Assembly: GCF_008638305.1 (NCBI RefSeq)
Contig: NZ_VTPZ01000012.1
Coordinates: 60,310-124,309 of the forward strand
Source of the DNA: Pseudomonas profundi
GTDB lineage: Bacteria > Pseudomonadota > Gammaproteobacteria > Pseudomonadales > Pseudomonadaceae
Length of the DNA stretch: 64,000 nt
Reading direction: 5' to 3'
Notes under the pieces: generated by a model
The model's database searches: none
Told to the model about the DNA's origin: nothing
What the model saw: the letters and a program-made list of their open reading frames with translations, nothing else
Program-made: the position numbers and the translations under genes
Part shown: in pieces, positions 18,180-26,606 of the stretch
Numbering within the stretch: position 1 is the first letter of the stretch
Layout: each line of letters starts with the position of its first letter

Positions 18180-19553
18180 TCAAACGCCCAATTGCTCGGC
18201 CGTCAGGTCCAGACAGCGCCAGATCAGAGCCGCCAGCTCGTCGATCTCGGCAACACTGATGACCAGTGGCGGCGACATGATCATGGTGTCGCCCACAGCG
18301 CGCATCACCAGGCCATTACTGACACAAATGTCCCGACAGAGCGAGCCGGTACTGCCTTTGTCGGCAAATCGTTCGCGTGTTGCCTTGTCTTTCACCAGTT
18401 CGATCGCGCCGAGCAAGCCTGCGCCGCGCGCTTCACCAACCAGCCGGTGTTCGGCCAGCTCGGCAATCTTTATCTGCAAATAGGGTGCCGCTTCGTTTTT
18501 CACATAATCGACAATCTTTTCGTCGCGCAGAATACGCAGATTTTCCAGCGCTACTGCGGCAGCGACCGGGTGGCCCGAATAGGTGTAGCCATGGAAGAAC
18601 TCGCCGCCTTCGTCAATCAGGGTGCGTGCCACCCGGTCGCCTACTATCACGCCGCCCATCGGCAGATAGCCAGAAGTCATGCCCTTGGCGATCGGCATCA
18701 GGTCCGGCTCGAGATCAAAATACTGGCTGCCGAACCACTCGCCGGTGCGCCCGAAGCCACAGATGACTTCGTCGACTACCAGCAGAATGTCGCGTTCGGC
18801 AAGGATGCGTTTGACCTCCGGCCAGTACGTTGCCGGTGGAATGATCACGCCTCCGGCACCCTGAATGGGTTCCGCTATGAAAGCAGCAACCTGATCTTCA
18901 CCCAGCTCGTTGATCTTCGCTTCCAGCTCACGCGCGGCCCAGATACCGAACTCGTCGGGGGGCATGTCACCGCCTTCTTCGAACCAATACGGTTGAGGAA
19001 TATGCACGATGCCGGGGATCGGCAGATCGCCCTGGGCATGCATGGGCGCCATGCCACCCAGGCTCGCGGCGGCAACGGTCGAGCCGTGATAGCCGTTTAC
19101 CCGGCCGATGACAGTCTTTTTCGCGGGCTTGCCCTTGAGATCCCAATAACGCCGAACCATGCGCAGCACGGTATCGTTGGCTTCTGAACCTGAACCGGTG
19201 AAAAACACATGATTCATGTGCGGCGGCGCCAACTCGGCAATCGCCGCGGCAAGCTTCACCGCAGGCGGATTGGCGCACTGGAAGAAACTGTTGTAGTAGG
19301 GCAGCTCGATCATTTGCTTGAAAGCGGCTTCGGCCAGCTCGGTACGGCCGTAGCCGATGTTGACGCACCACAGCCCAGCCATGGCATCCAGAATCTGGCG
19401 GCATTCGCTATCCCACAGATAGACACCCTCGGCGCGCTCGATAATCCGCGTACCGCGCTCGCCCAGATCCTTGTGATCGGTAAAGGGGTGCAGATAGTGC
19501 GCGGTGTCCAGCGCCTGAAGCTGCGCGGTGGTGTAAGTACTCTCAGTGCTCAT
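18180..19553 (-). CDS. spuC: Putrescine/polyamine:pyruvate aminotransferase (SpuC)
   Basis: This is a class III PLP-dependent omega-aminotransferase of 457 residues. Visible motifs are the N-terminal LHPFTDHKDLGERG, the cofactor-phosphate region FTGSGSEANDT, the Asp motif LLVVDEVICGFGRTG, and the lysine region MPIAKGMTSGYLPMG. In P. aeruginosa, SpuC converts putrescine to 4-aminobutanal using pyruvate. GAGGA upstream supports the start. It lies between the gamma-glutamylation genes and the transporter, so one operon covers uptake and catabolism. Confidence 0.92.
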   Translation of the reverse strand: MSTESTYTTAQLQALDTAHYLHPFTDHKDLGERGTRIIERAEGVYLWDSECRQILDAMAGLWCVNIGYGRTELAEAAFKQMIELPYYNSFFQCANPPAVKLAAAIAELAPPHMNHVFFTGSGSEANDTVLRMVRRYWDLKGKPAKKTVIGRVNGYHGSTVAAASLGGMAPMHAQGDLPIPGIVHIPQPYWFEEGGDMPPDEFGIWAARELEAKINELGEDQVAAFIAEPIQGAGGVIIPPATYWPEVKRILAERDILLVVDEVICGFGRTGEWFGSQYFDLEPDLMPIAKGMTSGYLPMGGVIVGDRVARTLIDEGGEFFHGYTYSGHPVAAAVALENLRILRDEKIVDYVKNEAAPYLQIKIAELAEHRLVGEARGAGLLGAIELVKDKATRERFADKGSTGSLCRDICVSNGLVMRAVGDTMIMSPPLVISVAEIDELAALIWRCLDLTAEQLGV

Positions 19554-19639
19554 GCGAAATCCTCTACTTCATTGCTGGCGCGGCCATGGTTCGGTGAGTC
19601 AGCGCGGAGTCTTGATGGTGGCTACCAAGGTCGCTGTGG

Positions 19640-20986
19640 TCAGACACTCAGGAGCAAAAATTCACGTTCCCACGAGCTGATCACCCGCTTGTAATTCTCA
19701 TGCTCCACGCGTTTGACCGAAACGTAGCCACGGCAGAACTTCTCACCCAGTACCTCGGAGATATCCTTGCATTGCTCCATGCGTTCCAGCGCGGCCTCGA
19801 GAGAAAAGGGCAGGCGCAAGTTGCGCCGTTCATAAGCGCGACCCTTGACCGGAGCGGAGGGATCAATCTTGCCGACCATACCCAGATAGCCGCACAGCAG
19901 GCTGCCGGCAATGGCGATATAAGGGTTGGCATCGGCGCCCGGGAGGCGGTTCTCGATGCGGCGATTCTGCGGATCGGAATCCGGCACCCGCAGCCCTGCG
20001 GTCCGGTTCTCCTCTCCCCATTCAACGTTAACCGGCGCCGAGGTGTCGGGCAGGAAACGGCGGAAGGAGTTCACGTTGGGCGCAAACAGCGGCAGCACTT
20101 CGGGGATGTACCGTTGCAGGCCACCGATGTGATACAGGAAGAGCTTGCTCATCGAGCCATCGGCGTTGGAGAACACGTTCTTGCCGGTTTTCAGGTCAAG
20201 AATGCTCTGGTGCAGATGCATCGCGCTGCCGGGTTCGTTGGTGATCGGCTTGGCCATGAACGTCGCGGTGATATCATGCTTGAGCGCGGCTTCGCGCATG
20301 GTGCGCTTGAACACCAGAATCTGGTCGGCCAGGTGCAGCGGGTCGCCGTGACGGAAGTTGATTTCCATCTGCGCGGTGCCTTCTTCATGGATCAATGTAT
20401 CCAGATCCAGCCCCTGGGCTTCGCACCAGTCGTACATGTCCTCGAACAAGGGGTCGAATTCGTTGGCCGCATCAATCGAGAACGACTGGCGCCCGGTCTC
20501 CTGGCGACCAGAGCGGCCAATCGGCGGCTGCAGCGGCAGGTCCGGATCCTCGTTGCGCTTGGTCAGATAGAACTCCATTTCCGGTGCCACAATCGGCTGC
20601 CAGCCTTTTTCCTCGTACAGCTTGAGCACCTTCTTCAGCACGTTGCGCGGCGCCATCTCGATCGGCACGCCTTTCTTGTCATAGCAATCGTGGATGATCT
20701 GCGCAGTCGGCTCGATGGCCCAGGGCACCAGATAGATCGCCGTGTGATCCGGCTTGCAGATCATGTCGATATCGGCGGGGTCGAGAAGGTCGTAATAGAT
20801 GTCGTCCTCGACATAATCACCGGTCACCGATTGCAACAGGATGCTCTCGGGTAGACGCATGCCTTTTTCCGAAATGAACTTGAGTGTCGGTGCAATCTTT
20901 CCACGGGCAATGCCGGTCAGGTCGCTGACCATGCATTCGACTTCGGTGATCTTGCGTTCCTTCAACCAGCTTTCGATATGATTCAT
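19640..20986 (-). CDS. spuB: Glutamate-polyamine ligase (SpuB/PuuA type, glutamine synthetase fold)
   Basis: The 448-residue protein has the glutamine synthetase N-terminal and catalytic domains (AMHLHQSI, NSFRRFLP and RRIENRLPGADANPY segments). It ligates glutamate to putrescine or related amines with ATP. The frame is open to 21124, but GAGGAAG directly before the ATG at 20986 marks the start, seven bases after the spuA stop. The organism carries a second paralogue, spuI, divergently placed, as in P. aeruginosa, where the two differ in amine preference. Confidence 0.92.
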   Translation of the reverse strand: MNHIESWLKERKITEVECMVSDLTGIARGKIAPTLKFISEKGMRLPESILLQSVTGDYVEDDIYYDLLDPADIDMICKPDHTAIYLVPWAIEPTAQIIHDCYDKKGVPIEMAPRNVLKKVLKLYEEKGWQPIVAPEMEFYLTKRNEDPDLPLQPPIGRSGRQETGRQSFSIDAANEFDPLFEDMYDWCEAQGLDLDTLIHEEGTAQMEINFRHGDPLHLADQILVFKRTMREAALKHDITATFMAKPITNEPGSAMHLHQSILDLKTGKNVFSNADGSMSKLFLYHIGGLQRYIPEVLPLFAPNVNSFRRFLPDTSAPVNVEWGEENRTAGLRVPDSDPQNRRIENRLPGADANPYIAIAGSLLCGYLGMVGKIDPSAPVKGRAYERRNLRLPFSLEAALERMEQCKDISEVLGEKFCRGYVSVKRVEHENYKRVISSWEREFLLLSV

Positions 20987-20993
20987 AACTTCC

Positions 20994-21755
20994 TCAGAGT
21001 TGCCGGGCGGCATAAGCCCGGCAGGCGTCGCCAAACGCATTGAATATAGCGGAGTAGAAAGCGTTCTCGGTGACTTTCCATTCCGGATGCCATTGCACAC
21101 CCAGCGCAAAGCCGGGCGCGTCAATGACGGAGAAGCCTTCGATCAGGCCGTCAGGTGCGAATGCTTCAGGCCGCAGCCCGGGTGCCAGATCCTTCACGCC
21201 CTGCGTATGCAGGGAATTGACCTGGGCCGTGCTGCAGCCGGAGACTCGATGAAGCAGGCCCCCCGGTTCAATGCGGACTTCATGTGCGGGGCCATACTGC
21301 ACGTCCACCGGCCGGCTTTTGTCCTCGTGGTGTTCAATATAGCCTGTCACTTCGTGAAGACGTGGATGCAAGGTTCCGCCGAAGGCGACGTTCATTTCCT
21401 GGAAGCCCCGACACAGGCCGAGCACCGGCACGCCACGCTCGATGGCAGCCTTGATGAGGGGGAGTGTCGTTTCGTCGCGCTGAGGATCATGATGGGTACC
21501 CTCCACGCTCGGAGCCCCCTTATAATGATGCGGTTCAACATTGGACGGTGAGCCGGTGAACAGCAGACCATGGAAAGTGTCCAGCAGTTGGCCAGGATCT
21601 ATGCGATTACCGAGCGCGGGAATCAATAGTGGTAAACCGCCGGCTCCATTGACGACTGCGAGGATGTACTTCTCGCCAGCGATGTGAAATGGATGCAGCC
21701 CCGTCGTGTCCGTGCAACAGGAAATACCGATAAGTGGCGTGTTCTGAGACGACAT
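20994..21755 (-). CDS. spuA: Gamma-glutamyl-GABA hydrolase (SpuA/PuuD type)
   Basis: This 253-residue class I glutamine-amidotransferase-like hydrolase has its nucleophile in VLGLCRGFQE (Cys115). The catalytic His is in GVQWHPEWK. It releases glutamate and GABA from gamma-glutamyl-GABA, the last step of the gamma-glutamylated putrescine route. It is the first gene of the minus-strand spu unit. The 270-base divergent region upstream, shared with spuI, should hold the regulated promoters. Confidence 0.92.
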   Translation of the reverse strand: MSSQNTPLIGISCCTDTTGLHPFHIAGEKYILAVVNGAGGLPLLIPALGNRIDPGQLLDTFHGLLFTGSPSNVEPHHYKGAPSVEGTHHDPQRDETTLPLIKAAIERGVPVLGLCRGFQEMNVAFGGTLHPRLHEVTGYIEHHEDKSRPVDVQYGPAHEVRIEPGGLLHRVSGCSTAQVNSLHTQGVKDLAPGLRPEAFAPDGLIEGFSVIDAPGFALGVQWHPEWKVTENAFYSAIFNAFGDACRAYAARQL

Positions 21756-21974
21756 GGTTAGGCTCTGAGCAGGATGGCCGTGTGCGGATTGTTGTTCGAT
21801 TTTTCATACAATAGCAACAAAAAATAGCCGGTACAAAAACCCTCTTGCGCGCCCATCAACAATACTCGAAACACCTCGTTGAGCCCGCGTAAATAGCGGG
21901 AAAAGCAGTGCGCCGCGCTCTAATCTGAGGGCTTCGGCTCGCTTGACTCGATCTGGCCTTTCGGATTTACTCTG

Positions 21975-21994
21975 ACCACAGAACCACTGTGGTT
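21975..21994. promoter_or_regulatory. Overlapping inverted repeats in the spuA-spuI promoter region
   Basis: ACCACAG-N5-CTGTGGT (21975-21993) and AACCAC-T-GTGGTT (21982-21994) overlap. They are followed two bases later by TATATT (21997-22002), a good -10 box for spuI, 24 bases before its ATG. There is no good -35 at standard spacing, which suggests activator-dependent or operator-controlled expression. The binding regulator is unknown. Confidence 0.55.
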
Positions 21995-22025
21995 GATATA
22001 TTTTACAAACAACAGGTGACAACCC

Positions 22026-23438
22026 ATGCAACCCCAACCCGGAGCGGATACTGTGGTGCCGATAACCGAAACGGTAAACAGTATCCAGGAAGCTGAGGCA
22101 TTTCTTGCCGAGCATCCGGAAGTGCACTTTATCGACCTGCTGATCGCGGATATGAACGGCATCGTCCGCGGCAAGCGCATCGACCGCTCTGCTCTGATGA
22201 AAGCCTTCGAGCGAGGCATCGCCTTGCCTGCGTCGGTCTTCGCGCTAAACATCCAGGGCACAACCGTCGAGGAAACCGGGCTTGGGCTTGAGATGGGCGA
22301 TGCCGACCGCATCTGTCTGCCGATTCCCGGCACGCTTTGCATGGAGCCCTGGCAAAAGCGCCCCACCGCGCAGCTGCTGATGACCATGTATGAGCTGGAC
22401 CGTAAAACCCCCTTCTTCGCTGACCCGCGGTATGTATTGCAACGCATCGTCGAGCGTTTCAGCGAGCTGGGTCTCAAGCCGGTTTCGGCGTTCGAGCTTG
22501 AGTTCTACCTGATCGATCAGGAGAACATCACTGGTCGCCCCCAGCCGCCGCGCTCGCCGATGTCCGGCAAACGGCCCAATTCGGTGCAGGTCTACTCCAT
22601 GGACGACCTGGACGAGTACGCCGAATTCCTGCAGGACGTCATCGAGGCTGCCCACGAGCAGGGCATCCCCGCTGACGCCATTGTGGCTGAATCCGCACCG
22701 GGCCAGTTCGAGGTTAACCTGCACCACGTGGATGATCCGGTGGTCGCCTGTGATTACAACGTTCTGCTCAAGCGGGTGATCAAGAACGTCGCCTATGACC
22801 ATGAGATGGACACCACCTTCATGGCCAAGCCGTATTACGATCAGGCCGGCAACGGCATGCACGTACACATCAGTCTCATCGACAAGGACGGGGTGAACAT
22901 CTTTGCGCCGAACCCGGACGGCAGTCTGAGTGACAGGCTGCGCTGGTCAATCGGTGGCTTGCTGCAGACGCTGCCGGAATATATGGCGTTCCTGTGTCCC
23001 AATGTGAATTCCTACCGGCGCTTCAGCCCCAGCTTCTTCGTGCCCTGCGCACCGACCTGGGGCATTGATAACCGCACCGTGGCCGTCCGTGTGCCGGGCG
23101 GGGAGCCAGACGCCATGCGCATCGAGCATCGCCTGGCCGGTGCCGATGCCAATCCCTATCTGCTGATGGCTGCGTTGTTGTCGGCGATCCATTACGGCAT
23201 CACCAACAAGATCGAACCGCCGCCCATGACCGAAGGCAACGCCTACGATCAGCATGAGGCATCGCTGCCGACCAACCTGCGCGACGCACTGCGCTTGCTG
23301 GAGCACTCCAAGGTCATGCAGGAGTACATCGGCGAGGAATATCTGGATGTGTTTGTGCTGTGCAAGGAAAGCGAGCAGGAGGAGTTCGAGCGAACCATCT
23401 CTGACCTTGAATACATGTGGTACCTGCACACGGTCTGA
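22026..23438 (+). CDS. spuI: Glutamate-polyamine ligase (SpuI type, glutamine synthetase fold)
   Basis: This is a second gamma-glutamylpolyamine synthetase, 470 residues, divergent from spuA. The glutamine synthetase catalytic features are GNGMHVHISL, the FELEFYLID metal site, and RIEHRLAGADANPY. P. aeruginosa has the same arrangement with spuI opposite spuABCDEFGH. A tight terminator follows 20 bases after the stop, so it is monocistronic. Confidence 0.92.
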   Translation: MQPQPGADTVVPITETVNSIQEAEAFLAEHPEVHFIDLLIADMNGIVRGKRIDRSALMKAFERGIALPASVFALNIQGTTVEETGLGLEMGDADRICLPIPGTLCMEPWQKRPTAQLLMTMYELDRKTPFFADPRYVLQRIVERFSELGLKPVSAFELEFYLIDQENITGRPQPPRSPMSGKRPNSVQVYSMDDLDEYAEFLQDVIEAAHEQGIPADAIVAESAPGQFEVNLHHVDDPVVACDYNVLLKRVIKNVAYDHEMDTTFMAKPYYDQAGNGMHVHISLIDKDGVNIFAPNPDGSLSDRLRWSIGGLLQTLPEYMAFLCPNVNSYRRFSPSFFVPCAPTWGIDNRTVAVRVPGGEPDAMRIEHRLAGADANPYLLMAALLSAIHYGITNKIEPPPMTEGNAYDQHEASLPTNLRDALRLLEHSKVMQEYIGEEYLDVFVLCKESEQEEFERTISDLEYMWYLHTV

Positions 23439-23458
23439 GCATTGAGCCACGCGACCTG

Positions 23459-23485
23459 AATCCCGCCCCCGTGGCGGGATTTTTG
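23459..23485 (+). terminator. Intrinsic terminator of spuI
   Basis: AATCCCGCC and GGCGGGATT form a 9-bp stem around five bases, followed by a T-run (23480-23484). It is a classical Rho-independent terminator. It abuts the first possible start of the next gene. Confidence 0.9.
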
Positions 23486-23486
23486 T

Positions 23487-24341
23487 ATGTGCGTGTTATT
23501 GTCTCTGCGAGAAGGCCGGACGGTTGGATCCTTGATTATCAAAGACATTGAGTCGGCGCAACGCTCGTCGCGAGGCGCTTGGCGAAGGCTGAGCAAATGG
23601 CGGGAGGACAGGCGGCTTCGACGCCTGAACATTTCCGCCGATGACTGGCAGCAGGCGCTGGGCGACTGGGCCGTATACCGTCGTTACTCGGTGCCGGAAC
23701 GCCGCTGGCTGCATGAAGCGGCGCTGCGATTGCTCCTGCGCAAACATTTTGTCGGTGTGGGCGGTCTGGAACTCAGCGACGCCATCCGTCTTCGTATTGC
23801 GGGCATGACCGCGGTGCCGGTGCTGGGGATAGGACTGAATTGGTACGACGGCTGGCAGACTCTGATCCTGTACGACGGCCCTTTTGTTGCCAACCACAGC
23901 TGGCAGGATGAATACGGCATTGTTCATCAGGAAACCAGCGAGCGCAGCGGAGAAGCCTGGGAGCGCGGGCCGGTCGTTCTGTCGCTGCAGGACGTGCTGA
24001 ACGCTGGCCAGCACGACGGTTACAACGTGGTCATTCATGAGCTGGCGCATACCCTGGATATGCGTAGCGCCTCAGCCAATGGCGCGCCGCCATTGCATTC
24101 CGGCATGGACCCGGTGGCCTGGAAGCGCGACCTGTCTGCTGCCTGGGATGATCTGGCGCACCGTGCAGAGCTTGGCGAGCGGTTGCCCATGGATAGCTAC
24201 GCGCTTGAAGACGCGGCCGAATTCTTCGCTGTACTCTCCGAAACCTTCTTTGAATCGCCGGGCTCGCTGCAGTCCGCCTGGCCGGCTGTGTACGGTCATC
24301 TTGTCGCATTTTATCGTCAGGACCCTCTGGCCCTGACTTAG
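23487..24341 (+). CDS. mtfA: Zinc-dependent peptidase, MtfA family (M90)
   Basis: The zinc-binding motif is HELAHTLDM, with the downstream acidic helix EDAAEFFAVLSETFFE typical of the MtfA/Mlc-interacting peptidase family. The protein is soluble with no signal peptide. The first in-frame ATG (23487) directly follows the spuI terminator T-run and lacks a clear ribosome-binding site. The true start may be the TTG at 23532 or a little later, giving about 269 residues, closer to the family norm. In E. coli, MtfA modulates the glucose regulator Mlc; a Pseudomonas substrate is not known to me. Confidence 0.85.
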   Translation: MCVLLSLREGRTVGSLIIKDIESAQRSSRGAWRRLSKWREDRRLRRLNISADDWQQALGDWAVYRRYSVPERRWLHEAALRLLLRKHFVGVGGLELSDAIRLRIAGMTAVPVLGIGLNWYDGWQTLILYDGPFVANHSWQDEYGIVHQETSERSGEAWERGPVVLSLQDVLNAGQHDGYNVVIHELAHTLDMRSASANGAPPLHSGMDPVAWKRDLSAAWDDLAHRAELGERLPMDSYALEDAAEFFAVLSETFFESPGSLQSAWPAVYGHLVAFYRQDPLALT

Positions 24342-24480
24342 CAGAATCGGCCCGGCGGCGACCCGCTCCGTCTACTCGTTCAAAACATGAAAAAGTCTCG
24401 TTCGGCGACTGTTCGTTTTTATGTCTACTCTTTGGGCTGCACTCCCGTGTAGACAATAAATACAAGAACGAGGTTTACCT

Positions 24481-26547
24481 ATGTTTCGCAAAGATTCCCA
24501 CTTTGGTTTTACGGTATCGCGGCAGCTGACAGCGGCTTGTCTGTTGATGTTGGCAGGCGCTCTGGCGGGTTGCTCGGACAGTGACAACGACGATGATGAT
24601 CACGCAGGAGACGGTGGTGGTGGCGGTACCCCGCAGCCCGCGCTGACTGGCGTTTTTGTCGATAGCCCGGTTGCTGGTCTGCGTTATGAAACCGACAGTC
24701 TGAACGGTCACACCGATGCGCAGGGCCGTTTTCAATATAACGCCGATGAGACGGTCAGCTTTTATATAGGTGATTACCCGCTGGGCTCTGCGCCAGCGGA
24801 GCAGTCCTTGAGTCCGCTGGATCTGGTTGACGGGGCTGAAGGTGTTGAGAACGAGACGGTAAACAACATCGCCGTCCTGCTGCAGACGCTGGATCAGGAT
24901 GGCGATCTGAACAACGGCATTCAGATCACCGATGAGATCGCCGGCCGGGTTTCCGGCTATGCCGACCTGATCAGCCTTGAACAGCCTGTTGGTGAGTTCC
25001 GTACGGCCCTTGAGCCTTTACTCGATGATCTCAACGCAGCCGAGCCGCCTGTGTTTACGGATACTGATCCGCGCCCGCGCACTGCAATGGATGCGGAAAA
25101 TGCCCGTGAGCACCTGGCCCGATCCATTTCCCCAGGCAAGACGGTGACAACCCGATATGGCGAGCTGGCCGGATTCCAGGCAGGAGAAGGCGCCTGGGCC
25201 TGGTACGGCATTCCCTACGCCAAGCCACCGGTTGGCGAGTTGCGCTGGAAACCACCGGTCAAGCCGGATGCTTGGGACGGTGTGCGCCAGGCTACTGCCT
25301 GGGCCGACCAGTCCGCGCAAAACCCACGCTATGAATCCTTTGGTGAAGGCGGCATGAGCGAGGACAGCCTGTACCTGAATGTCACAGCGCCGGATGGGTA
25401 CGAGGGTGAGCGGCTCCCGGTGATGGTCTGGTTCCATGGTGGCGGCTTCGCCATCCTGACCGGCAATACCAAGGCGTTCAATAACACCTCATTGCCCAAG
25501 GAGGGTGTCGTCGTGGTGACAGTCAATCACCGTCTCGGGCCGTTCGGTTATATGGCGCACCCCGCGCTGACCGCCGAGTCCCCGGAGAATACGTCCGGCA
25601 ATTATGGCCAGCTCGATCTGATCGCCGCGCTGGAATGGGTGCGTGACAACATCGAGGCCTTTGGCGGAGATCCAGCCAATGTCACGATTTTTGGTGAGTC
25701 GGGAGGAGGCGGAAAGGTGCTTTCCCTGATCAACTCACCGATGGCTGAAGGGCTGTTCCACAAGGCCATCGTGCAAAGCGGCATGGCCGGCCCCGAGGAC
25801 GAGCTGATGCCAGTCGAGAACATGCTGGCCAATGAAGAGGCCGACGGCGTGGCCGTGGCCGAAGCGCTGGGCGTTCAGGATGAAGAAGACGTTGCCGCGG
25901 CGCTGCGGGCCATCCCCTGGCACGAACTTGCAGTGAAGGTTGATGAGACCGGGCGGGTCTTCTCACCCAACGTGGATGGTGTGTATATGCTTGACGGTAT
26001 ACGGGACAGCTTTGAGGCCAGACAGCATAACGATGTGCCGATCATTGCTGGCGCCAACCAGGGCGATACCCCTGCTTTGATCGAAGGCCTGAAGTGGTAC
26101 ATGCCGTGGATGGCCGAGCATAACGAGTCAGAGGTCTTCGCCTATGTATTCGATCATCTGCCGAATAACTGGTCGAGTCAGGGCGCGTTGGCTTACCACG
26201 GCGCCGAACTGGTGTACGTGTTCGACTATCCTGGTAGCTTCCTTTCCCATTACCTGCTGGGGCTGACGGGGCTTGAGGATCCGGTGGGTGGCGATACGCC
26301 GACACCCCAGGGGTTCATGGCCAATCCCCCCGGCTGGAATCCCAACGACGTCCAGGTAACTGACAATATGCGCGCCATGTGGGCCAACTTCGCGCGTACC
26401 GGCAATCCATCCATCGAACAGGTGGACTGGCCTGCTTATACCAGACAGAACGATACCTACCTGCGTATCAGCCAGGATTTGAATGTCGAAACGGGACTGG
26501 ATACGGCGTTCCCTGAGCCTGAAACATCCGAGAGCGAGGTCGAGTGA
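24481..26547 (+). CDS. Type-B carboxylesterase, predicted lipoprotein
   Basis: The 688-residue protein starts with a lipoprotein signal (lipobox LAGC, Cys31). An Asp-run and Gly-run linker (about 34-49) follows, then an N-terminal beta-rich domain (about 52-200) with the phrase VDSPVAGLRYETDS. The type-B esterase domain covers about 218-670. The nucleophile is in FGESGGGGK (Ser407), the oxyanion hole in WFHGGGF, and the likely His573 in AYHGAEL. It should hydrolyse carboxylic esters at the cell envelope. GAGG nine bases upstream supports the ATG. It stands alone with its own downstream terminator. Confidence 0.88.
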   Translation: MFRKDSHFGFTVSRQLTAACLLMLAGALAGCSDSDNDDDDHAGDGGGGGTPQPALTGVFVDSPVAGLRYETDSLNGHTDAQGRFQYNADETVSFYIGDYPLGSAPAEQSLSPLDLVDGAEGVENETVNNIAVLLQTLDQDGDLNNGIQITDEIAGRVSGYADLISLEQPVGEFRTALEPLLDDLNAAEPPVFTDTDPRPRTAMDAENAREHLARSISPGKTVTTRYGELAGFQAGEGAWAWYGIPYAKPPVGELRWKPPVKPDAWDGVRQATAWADQSAQNPRYESFGEGGMSEDSLYLNVTAPDGYEGERLPVMVWFHGGGFAILTGNTKAFNNTSLPKEGVVVVTVNHRLGPFGYMAHPALTAESPENTSGNYGQLDLIAALEWVRDNIEAFGGDPANVTIFGESGGGGKVLSLINSPMAEGLFHKAIVQSGMAGPEDELMPVENMLANEEADGVAVAEALGVQDEEDVAAALRAIPWHELAVKVDETGRVFSPNVDGVYMLDGIRDSFEARQHNDVPIIAGANQGDTPALIEGLKWYMPWMAEHNESEVFAYVFDHLPNNWSSQGALAYHGAELVYVFDYPGSFLSHYLLGLTGLEDPVGGDTPTPQGFMANPPGWNPNDVQVTDNMRAMWANFARTGNPSIEQVDWPAYTRQNDTYLRISQDLNVETGLDTAFPEPETSESEVE

Positions 26548-26571
26548 AGGATTAGCAAAGAGGCAGGATTG

Positions 26572-26601
26572 AAACGCCGTGTCAGTCGCGACACGGCGTT
26601 T
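26572..26601. terminator. Bidirectional terminator between esterase and DUF2931 genes
   Basis: AAACGCCGTGTC and GACACGGCGTTT form a perfect 12-bp stem with a six-base loop, followed by TGGTTTT on the plus strand and flanked by A residues for the minus strand. It ends both convergent transcripts. Confidence 0.85.
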
Positions 26602-26606
26602 TGGTT

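Noticed and set aside
18063..19187. 374-codon plus-strand open frame opposite spuC
   Set aside because: It is antisense to a clear aminotransferase gene. Its translation is a typical GC-rich shadow with no family pattern.
19700..20854. 384-codon plus-strand open frame opposite spuB
   Set aside because: It is a shadow of the glutamine synthetase-like gene, and the minus-strand protein is unmistakable.
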